The translations under genes were made by a program, and so were the position numbers. From positions 1-13,183 of the forward strand of contig CANBZE010000026.1 of NCBI GenBank assembly GCA_947373775.1: a DNA stretch of 13,183 nucleotides, given 5' to 3'. Shown piece after piece: positions 1 through 5,619 of this stretch. The DNA is from Alphaproteobacteria bacterium. Lineage in GTDB: Bacteria > Pseudomonadota > Alphaproteobacteria > Micropepsales > Micropepsaceae. Within the stretch, counting starts at the first letter, position 1; the number at the start of each line of letters is the position of its first letter. Below the pieces are notes generated by a model, which made no database searches, was not told the DNA's origin, and saw only the letters and a list, made by a program, of their open reading frames with translations.

Positions 1-1304
1 AGGCCAAACGCCCGGTGCTGGTGTGGATTCATGGCGGCGGCTATTTCGATGGCGCTTCCAACGATTATGACGCCGCCAAGCTGGTGACGCGCGGCAAGCT
101 GGTGGTGGTGACCTTCAACTATCGCCTCAACCTGTTCGGCTTCATGGCCCATCCCGCCCTTGATGCCGAGGGTCACGCCTTCGGCAATTACGGCATCATG
201 GACATGCAGGCGGCTCTGCAATGGGTGAAGCGCAATGCCGCTTCGTTCGGCGGCGATCCGAACAATGTCACTGTCGGCGGCCAGTCGGCCGGCGCGGGCG
301 CGTCCAGCGCCCTGGTGGTATCGCCGGCGTCCAAGGGCCTCATCCACCGCGCCATCTTCCAGAGTGGCGGCTATACGCCCTTCGCCAGCAAGGCCACTGC
401 CGAAGCGCGCGGCCAGAAATTCGCCGCCGCCGCCGGTTGCACAGGCGACAATGCCGCCATCGCCAAATGTCTGCGCGCCCTGCCCGCCGCGAAAATTGCG
501 GCGCTGGCCGGCACCGCCAGCGCCACCAGTCCGCTGGTCGGCGGTCCGCTGCTGGATGGCACCATTATTCCGCGCCAGCTGATTGACGCCTTCCAGAGCG
601 GCCAGATCAACCAGGTACCCATGATGATGGGCACCACCGCCGATGAAGGCAATTTCAACGCCGGTATCACCCAGTATTTCAAGCCGGGCCGCACCGCGCT
701 GGATGAGGCCGATTACAAAGGCTATGCGCAGCGGACTTATGGCGGCAATGCCGGCCCCGGCGGCAGTTTGCCGGCCTATCCCAAGGGCACGGTGGATGCG
801 GTGATGGCGCAGTATCCGATTACTAAGGCCGGCGCGCAGATGGCGTGGGACACCGCCCATAGCGACGCCATGGCCTGTCGCGGGCAATATACCGCGCCCG
901 CTATCGCAAGCCATGCGCCACTTTATATGTACTTGTTCAACGACCGCACGGCGCAGACCTATTTCCCCAAGATGCCCGGCTTCCAGCCGCTGGCCTATCA
1001 CACCGCCGACATTCCTTATGTCTTCACCGGCTATCATGGTGGGCCGGATGGCGTGCCGATCACCTTGACGGCGGCGCAAGCAAAACTGTCGGACCGGCTG
1101 GTGGATGCTTGGGCGAATTTCGCGCGGACCGGCAATCCCAATGGCGCGGGCGACGCGCACTCCAAAATGGAATCTTGGCCGCGCGGGAAGAAGGACGGCG
1201 CCGCCTATCTGGTACAGGATGCAGCTTGGGCCACACAGACGAACGCCGAATTCACCGCCGCGCACAATTGCGGCTTCTGGAACAAGATTCTTCTCTACAA
1301 ATAA
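1..1304 (+). CDS. Type B carboxylesterase, 5'-truncated by the window edge
   Basis: Serine ester hydrolase of the carboxylesterase type B (COesterase) family; these cleave carboxylic esters, and bacterial members are often exported. The reading frame is open back to base 3 (AKRPVLVWIHGGGYF), so the start and roughly the first 100 residues lie outside the window. Visible marks are the oxyanion-hole motif HGGG (about 30-41), the nucleophile elbow GQSAG with Ser at 285-287, an acidic triad candidate in TTADEGNF (Glu at 645-647), and the triad His in YHTADIPYVF (His at 999-1001). The late motif WANFARTGNPN is also typical. The elbow is GQSAG rather than the more common GESAG, a tolerated variant. 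The gene ends with TAA and is followed after 9 nt by a ModA-like gene, so the two are probably co-transcribed. The family is clear; the substrate (acyl-sugar, feruloyl or other ester) is unknown. Confidence 0.93.
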   Translation, partial: AKRPVLVWIHGGGYFDGASNDYDAAKLVTRGKLVVVTFNYRLNLFGFMAHPALDAEGHAFGNYGIMDMQAALQWVKRNAASFGGDPNNVTVGGQSAGAGASSALVVSPASKGLIHRAIFQSGGYTPFASKATAEARGQKFAAAAGCTGDNAAIAKCLRALPAAKIAALAGTASATSPLVGGPLLDGTIIPRQLIDAFQSGQINQVPMMMGTTADEGNFNAGITQYFKPGRTALDEADYKGYAQRTYGGNAGPGGSLPAYPKGTVDAVMAQYPITKAGAQMAWDTAHSDAMACRGQYTAPAIASHAPLYMYLFNDRTAQTYFPKMPGFQPLAYHTADIPYVFTGYHGGPDGVPITLTAAQAKLSDRLVDAWANFARTGNPNGAGDAHSKMESWPRGKKDGAAYLVQDAAWATQTNAEFTAAHNCGFWNKILLYK

Positions 1305-1313
1305 GGATTGGTC

Positions 1314-2060
1314 ATGCGCTTTTTGGTTTCAGCCGCCCTGCTCGCCGCTTTGCTGGTTTCGCCCGCTGCTGCGGTGGAGCTTCGGATCATCAGTCCCGGC
1401 ATCGTCTATAACGCGGCGCTGGGCGACCTGGTGGACGACTACAACAAGAAAAGCGGCAACACCGCCATCATCGTGCGCGGCACCATGGACAAGATCATCG
1501 GCCAGGCCAAGACGGATACGCCACCCGCCGATGTCGTCGGCCTGCCGCCGGACCTGATGAACACGCTTTATCTCGACGGCGGTATCGTGGGTGCGACCTA
1601 CACGCCGCTGGGCCGGGGCGAACTGGGCCTGGCGGTGAAAAAGGGTGCGGCCAAGCCCGATATTTCCACTGTCGCCAAGCTGGCACAGGCCATGAATGGC
1701 CGCACTGTGATGGTCAACGATCCCAAGGGCGGCACCATGCAGGGCGTGCTGATCAGCGACATTCTCAAGCGCCCGGAGTTCGCGGGCGCGCATGTCACGC
1801 CGTCAACGCGCGGCGAAGGCGCCGCCGCCCTGGCCCGCGGCGAAGGCGACATGGCCGTCCAGCTGGTACAGGAAATCCTGAACAAGCCCGAGATCGAAGT
1901 GGTGACGCCGCTGCCGGTGGAACTGGGGGGCCATATCGACGCGGTCCTGGCGGTGTCGTCGCGCTCCACCCATCCCAAGGAGGCGGCCGGCTTCATCAAA
2001 TTCCTGACGCGCCCCGAGGCCAAGGCGGCCTGGGCGGCAAAAGGATTCAAACCCTTCTGA
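1314..2060 (+). CDS. ModA-like periplasmic solute-binding protein (copy 1)
   Basis: Periplasmic binding protein related to ModA, the molybdate-binding family (COG0725, SBP_bac_11 type), 248 residues. A signal peptide is evident: MRFLVSAALLAALLVSPAAA with likely cleavage before VELRI. The ATG at 1314 is preferred over an in-frame TTG at 1308, because AAGGA (1303-1307) sits 6 nt upstream and the signal peptide then starts properly. Family-like blocks include ADVVGLP, a central NDPKGGT and the C-terminal FLTRPEAKAAWAAKGF. The serine-rich N-terminal contacts of true ModA (the SLT and SS segments) are not apparent: SPGIV and RGTMDKI stand in their places, so the ligand is probably not molybdate. 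No ABC permease or ATPase accompanies it. It lies 9 nt behind the esterase, suggesting an operon, and ends directly against the stop codon of a paralogue on the other strand. Confidence 0.85.
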   Translation: MRFLVSAALLAALLVSPAAAVELRIISPGIVYNAALGDLVDDYNKKSGNTAIIVRGTMDKIIGQAKTDTPPADVVGLPPDLMNTLYLDGGIVGATYTPLGRGELGLAVKKGAAKPDISTVAKLAQAMNGRTVMVNDPKGGTMQGVLISDILKRPEFAGAHVTPSTRGEGAAALARGEGDMAVQLVQEILNKPEIEVVTPLPVELGGHIDAVLAVSSRSTHPKEAAGFIKFLTRPEAKAAWAAKGFKPF

Positions 2061-2798
2061 CTACCTCTTCGGAGTCTCGATGACGCCGCCGTCCTTCCAT
2101 ACCGCCGCTGCTTCCGGCCGTGTGACATAGCGCAGGAAGGCTTCCGCGTCCGACGGGGCGACTGAGATTTTCAGCACCGCTGCCGACATGTCGACATGCA
2201 GGCCCAGATCGTCGGGAAAGCGGCCGACCGGCTCGACATCCTTGGCCATCAATATTTCGGTCAAGGCGCCGCCGCCGAATTCCGCATCGCCGCGCGCGAT
2301 GGCGTCACCGATCATGCCAACGATGGGGCGCGGCTGGACGCCGACAAATTCCGGACGCTTCAGCATCTCCTCCACCATAGCGCCGGTCAGGCTGCCCACC
2401 TTGGGATCGGCATAGGCCAGCACGCCGGCCTTTTTGGTGAAGGCGATGAACTTGGCGTGGCTGGAGATGTCGGGATGCGCGCCGCCGGTCTTGACCACCA
2501 CGGCGAAGGGAATGCGGCCGATGCTGCGCTCGCTGCCCGGCGCCAGCCTGGGCGCGAAATCGATGAAGTTGCCGGTGGGTGCGATCACGACATCGCCCGG
2601 ATCACCATTTTCCACCGCGGCCCGCACTCGCCCGACATTGAAGCCGGCAAACGTCACCTTGTTGGCGGTTTGGGCCGTCCAGGCGTCCGCCAGCTTGCGC
2701 AGTGGGCCGTTGACGATCTGCGGCGAATAGACGGTAAGGTCGGCGGCCTGTACCGCGGACGACAGCAGGACAAAAGTTGCAGCAAGAGCCAGACGCAA
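2061..2798 (-). CDS. ModA-like periplasmic solute-binding protein (copy 2)
   Basis: Paralogue of the neighbouring ModA-like protein, 245 residues, on the opposite strand. It shares the frame of motifs: YSPQIV near the mature N-terminus, GDVVIAP, HPDIS, ADPKVGS, MLKRPEFVGV and VTRPEAAAVW near the end. The start is taken as TTG at 2798, giving the signal peptide MRLALAATFVLLSSAVQA before ADLTVY. An AGGGGGG Shine-Dalgarno lies about 6 nt upstream and there is no ATG or GTG in the right place. A longer in-frame reading back to 3050 would run through the divergent gene and lacks signal-peptide logic. The molybdate serines are again not evident. It diverges from the glycoside-hydrolase-like gene across a 94-bp spacer, so the two may be co-regulated. 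Ligand unknown; the family call is fairly sure. Confidence 0.82.
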   Translation of the reverse strand: MRLALAATFVLLSSAVQAADLTVYSPQIVNGPLRKLADAWTAQTANKVTFAGFNVGRVRAAVENGDPGDVVIAPTGNFIDFAPRLAPGSERSIGRIPFAVVVKTGGAHPDISSHAKFIAFTKKAGVLAYADPKVGSLTGAMVEEMLKRPEFVGVQPRPIVGMIGDAIARGDAEFGGGALTEILMAKDVEPVGRFPDDLGLHVDMSAAVLKISVAPSDAEAFLRYVTRPEAAAVWKDGGVIETPKR

Positions 2799-2837
2799 GG
2801 CGTTCCCCCCTTTTGTTATGCGGGCAGTCAAACGCGA

Positions 2838-2855
2838 ATTGCCGATCTTGGCAAT
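2838..2855. repeat. Inverted repeat 1, possible operator
   Basis: Perfect 6-bp arms ATTGCC and GGCAAT separated by GATCTT; the centre also has one extra A-T pair. The size and symmetry fit a dimeric repressor site. It covers the candidate -35 box of the rightward gene. No cognate regulator is encoded in the window. Confidence 0.5.
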
Positions 2856-2873
2856 GCGGCCTAAAAAGGCCGC
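2856..2873. repeat. Inverted repeat 2, operator or 5'-leader hairpin
   Basis: Perfect 7-bp GC-rich arms GCGGCCT (2856-2862) and AGGCCGC (2867-2873) with an AAAA loop. It starts at the base after inverted repeat 1 ends and finishes 7 nt before the Shine-Dalgarno of the glycoside-hydrolase-like gene. It could be a second operator, or an RNA hairpin if transcription begins further upstream. It is not followed by a T tract on either strand, so an intrinsic terminator is unlikely. Confidence 0.5.
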
Positions 2874-2892
2874 CATAAAAAGGGAGCGGCTC

Positions 2893-5076
2893 ATGGAAGA
2901 CGGAACGACGCGGCGCGAGGCCATGATGCTGGGCGCCGGCGGACTGCTTGCGCTGGCGCCATTCGATGCGCCGGCCTTCGCCATGACCGGCGACATGGCG
3001 GGGCTGCCCTGGGCCAACAATGCCATGCGCTGGGCCCAGGTCGCTTTCACCGAGGAAGACCCGCCCAGCTATGACCTCAACTTCTGGCTGGACCTGTTCC
3101 AGAAAACCCATGTCGAGGCGGTGTGCCTGTCGGCCGGCGGCTGCATCTGTTTTTATCCGTCCAAAGTGCCGCTGCACTACCGCGCCAGATATCTGGGCAA
3201 TCGCGACATGTTCGGCGAGATGGTCAAGGGCGCCCGCGCCCTTAATATGAGCGTGATCGCGCGCGTCGATCCCCATGCCATGAGCGAAGAGGCATTCGCC
3301 GCCCATCCCGAATGGGCCGCCTGCACCGAAGACGGCAAGCCGCGCCGCCACTGGGCCGCCGCCGACATGTATGTCACCTGCCAGAATGGGGGCTTCATGT
3401 TCGACTTCATGCCCGCCGTGCTGAAGGAGATCGCCGACAAATACAAACCCGAAGGTTTTTTCGGCAACCGCTGGGCCGGCAGCGGCATGTGCTATTGCCA
3501 GACCTGCCGCACAAAATTCCGCGCCGCCACCGGCCTGGAATTGCCGACCAGCAATGATCCGCAGGAGCCGCGCCGCAAGGCCTATATCCAGTGGAACGCC
3601 GACATGCGCTGGAAGCAGTTCAAGCTGTGGGACGACACGGTGAAAGCGTCGAAGAAAGATTCCTTCTTCAGCCCCAACGGCGGCATGAACGATCCCAACA
3701 ATGTGGTCATTCCCATCGTGGCGGTGGACCGCCAGGGCCGCAACGGCACCACCCCGGTCTGGATGATGGGCAAATATGCCAAGCAGGTGCGCGCCTACAT
3801 GCAGAACCTGCCGGTGTGCGGGCTGTTCAATGTCGGTATCGAGGACGAGAACCGTTGGAAAGATTCAGTGCAGCGCGGCCCCGAGCTGGAAGCCTGGGCT
3901 CATAGCGGCATCGCCCAGGGCTTTCGCCCCTGGTATTGCAAGTTCAACGCCCGGATATTCGATGCCCGCTGGGTGGCGCCGGTGGAGAAGATTTTCCAAT
4001 GGCACTATGCCAACGACAAATACATGCGCAACACTGCCAACCTGGCGCGGGTGGCGATCCTCAACTCCACCCAGTCCGGCATCTTTACTGCTGGCGGCAC
4101 CGCCTTCACCGCTGGTGACGGCGTGCGCGCCGCCCAGCGCGTCACCGATGCGCAGAACGGCTTTTACCAGGCGTTGGTCGAAGCGCGCATTCCCTTCGAG
4201 ATGGCCGACGACCGCCAGCTGGAGCCGCAGCATATTTCGCGCTATCGCGTGCTGGTGCTGCCCGACATCGCGGCGCTTTCCGACAAGCAGTGCCAGCAGA
4301 TCCGCGATTACGTCGCGGCCGGTGGGCGCATCGTCGCCACCGGCGAAACCTCGCTGTATGACGAGCTGGGCAAGCGCCGCGCCAATTTCGGGCTGACCGA
4401 CCTGTTTGGCTGCGATTGGGCGAAAACGGAGAATGGCGTCAAGAACAGCTATCTGACGCCGCGCCATCCCCATGCGCTGACCCGCGGGCTGGAAGATGCG
4501 CCGCGCATCATTGCCGCCGCTCAACAGATCGCGGTCAAGCCGCATGACGCCGGCAAACAGCCGCTCACCCTGGTGCCCAGCTATCCCGACCTGCCGATGG
4601 AGCGGGTCTATACAATGACGCCCCAGACCGACATTCCGATGGTGTTCTGCCGCGAGGTCGGCAAAGGCCGCGTGGTCTATTTCCCCATGGACCTGGATCG
4701 CACTTTCTGGGAGGTGCTGTCGGCCGATCACCTGGTGCTGCTGAAAAATGCGGTGGACTGGGCGATGGACGATGGCCAGCCCATGACGGTGTCAGGCCCG
4801 GGGCTGGTGGACATCGCCTATTGGCGGCAGAAGAACTCGCTGGCCGCGCACATCGTCAACATGAACAATCCGATGATGATGAAGGGCCCCTATCGCGAGA
4901 TGATCCCGGCCGGTCCCTACACTGTCTCGCTGGAAATTCCGGCGGACGCGAAGGTCAATGCGGTCAAGCTGCTGGAAAGCGGCGCAACGCCAAAGATCAC
5001 GCGCGACGGTGCGCGGCTGGTGGTGGAAATCCCCGGCATCCGCCTGCACGAAGTGGTGGCCGTAGATCTGGTCTAG
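2893..5076 (+). CDS. Tat-exported glycoside-hydrolase-like protein with GH42-type trimerisation-like domain
   Basis: A 727-residue exported protein resembling the hypothetical glycosyl hydrolase (GHL6 / alpha-amylase-like) group that carries a beta-galactosidase-trimerisation-like domain. The start at 2893 is supported by AGGGAG 6 nt upstream and by the Tat-like signal TTRREAMMLGAGGLLALAP ending APAFA; a longer reading from 2818 would bury this. Residues about 40-360 look like the (beta/alpha)8 catalytic part, with the typical block GFFGNRWAGSGMCYCQTC, where a CYC..C cluster precedes FRAATGLELP. Residues about 380-505 (NLARVAILN to LTDLFG) resemble the GH42M / amidotransferase-like fold, including VLVLPDIAALSDKQ and YVAAGGRIVATGE. 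A C-terminal beta-rich part follows. Catalytic acids cannot be assigned by eye. Fucosidase or galactosidase activity would fit the fucose genes to the right but is only inference. Its TAG touches the ydbL stop codon. Confidence 0.8.
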   Translation: MEDGTTRREAMMLGAGGLLALAPFDAPAFAMTGDMAGLPWANNAMRWAQVAFTEEDPPSYDLNFWLDLFQKTHVEAVCLSAGGCICFYPSKVPLHYRARYLGNRDMFGEMVKGARALNMSVIARVDPHAMSEEAFAAHPEWAACTEDGKPRRHWAAADMYVTCQNGGFMFDFMPAVLKEIADKYKPEGFFGNRWAGSGMCYCQTCRTKFRAATGLELPTSNDPQEPRRKAYIQWNADMRWKQFKLWDDTVKASKKDSFFSPNGGMNDPNNVVIPIVAVDRQGRNGTTPVWMMGKYAKQVRAYMQNLPVCGLFNVGIEDENRWKDSVQRGPELEAWAHSGIAQGFRPWYCKFNARIFDARWVAPVEKIFQWHYANDKYMRNTANLARVAILNSTQSGIFTAGGTAFTAGDGVRAAQRVTDAQNGFYQALVEARIPFEMADDRQLEPQHISRYRVLVLPDIAALSDKQCQQIRDYVAAGGRIVATGETSLYDELGKRRANFGLTDLFGCDWAKTENGVKNSYLTPRHPHALTRGLEDAPRIIAAAQQIAVKPHDAGKQPLTLVPSYPDLPMERVYTMTPQTDIPMVFCREVGKGRVVYFPMDLDRTFWEVLSADHLVLLKNAVDWAMDDGQPMTVSGPGLVDIAYWRQKNSLAAHIVNMNNPMMMKGPYREMIPAGPYTVSLEIPADAKVNAVKLLESGATPKITRDGARLVVEIPGIRLHEVVAVDLV

Positions 5077-5427
5077 TTACTTTTTCGTCCAGCCGCCGCC
5101 GATGGGCTTGAAGAACTGGCCGCCCGGCACCCGGCCGACCAGCTGCGCGCCAACGGCCTGGCTTGCCGCGTCGCGAGTGACGCCGGTCTTGGACGCGGTG
5201 TCGGCATAGACCGTGGCGCGGCCGGCATTGATGTCGTTCACCGCCGCGGTGGTCGCGCCGTCAGCCGAGCCGTTGACGAAGCCCAGATAGCCGTCCGCCT
5301 GTTCGCCCACGGTGCCGGCGGCCTTGGCCGCATCCACCGCAGCCTTGTCGCTGGCGAGATCGGCAAAAGCCGGGGTCGCCAGAAGCAGCAGCGCGGCGGC
5401 GGCGAAGAAATTCTTGAAGTTGCTCAT
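5077..5427 (-). CDS. ydbL: YdbL family protein (DUF1318)
   Basis: Small periplasmic protein of the YdbL / DUF1318 family, 116 residues, close to the roughly 108 of E. coli YdbL. Signal peptide MSNFKNFFAAAALLLLATPAFA, cleavage before DLASDK. The mature part shows the expected order: ASDKAAVDAAKAAGTVGEQADGYLG, then VNDINAGRATVYADTASKTG and the C-terminal GGGWTKK. In E. coli, YdbL works with the YdbH-YnbE bridge and is reported to modulate it; acting at that bridge here is inferred from family and gene order. The ATG at 5427 follows GAAGGAAG by 7 nt. It is the last gene of the ydbH-ynbE-ydbL set, 18 nt after ynbE. Its TAA directly abuts the stop codon of the glycoside-hydrolase-like gene. Confidence 0.9.
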   Translation of the reverse strand: MSNFKNFFAAAALLLLATPAFADLASDKAAVDAAKAAGTVGEQADGYLGFVNGSADGATTAAVNDINAGRATVYADTASKTGVTRDAASQAVGAQLVGRVPGGQFFKPIGGGWTKK

Positions 5428-5445
5428 GAGAGGACTTCCTTCAGC

Positions 5446-5619
5446 TTAAAAGAGATCGGGGTTTTTGGAGATGGCGCTCTGGACTTCCTTGTCCAGCCGC
5501 ACCCGCACATCGGCGTCCAGCTTGGCGTAGATATTGATCGGCGCCACCTCAACCCGGATGGTCGGCGTGCAGGCGCCCAGCGCCGTCAGCATGCAGGCTG
5601 CAAAAAGCAGTTTCTTCAT
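5446..5619 (-). CDS. ynbE: YnbE family small outer-membrane lipoprotein
   Basis: A 57-residue lipoprotein of the YnbE family (61 residues in E. coli). The start at 5619 is chosen because it gives the lipoprotein signal MKKLLFAACMLTALGAC, with lipobox LGAC and Cys17 as the lipidated residue. The longer in-frame reading to 5679 would hide it. A GGAG lies 9 nt upstream. The mature part, TPTIRVEVAPINIYAKLDADV, is the conserved YnbE segment. In E. coli, YnbE is anchored in the outer membrane and completes a bridge with YdbH by stacking beta strands. The ATG overlaps the ydbH TGA in an ATGA, so translation is probably coupled. Confidence 0.92.
   Translation of the reverse strand: MKKLLFAACMLTALGACTPTIRVEVAPINIYAKLDADVRVRLDKEVQSAISKNPDLF

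Larger units (their letters stand above)
2799..2892. promoter_or_regulatory. Divergent promoter region with two adjacent 18-bp dyads
   Basis: Spacer between the ModA-like copy 2 start (TTG, 2798) and the glycoside-hydrolase-like gene (ATG, 2893). It holds a dyad at 2838-2855, ATTGCCGATCTTGGCAAT (perfect 6-bp arms, 6-bp centre), directly followed by a second at 2856-2873, arms GCGGCCT and AGGCCGC around AAAA. A plausible sigma70-type promoter for the rightward gene is TTGCCG (2839-2844), 17 bp, TAAAAA (2862-2867). Its -35 falls in dyad 1 and its -10 in dyad 2, the classic position for a repressor site. The rightward Shine-Dalgarno is AGGGAG at 2881-2886. No convincing promoter was found for the leftward gene. 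The dyads are seen directly; the promoter and operator roles are inference. Confidence 0.45.

Noticed and set aside
1314..2798. Functional molybdate ABC transporter locus
   Set aside because: No modB or modC is present and the ModA-type serine contacts are not evident, so only the fold-family name is kept.
2799..3050. Upstream extension of ModA-like copy 2
   Set aside because: It would cover the divergent promoter and the start of the exported hydrolase, and would bury the signal peptide.
3865..4731. Long open frame (288 codons) antisense to the glycoside-hydrolase-like gene
   Set aside because: The residue mix is typical of an antisense shadow in GC-rich DNA, with no recognisable motif, while the plus-strand frame has clear family blocks.
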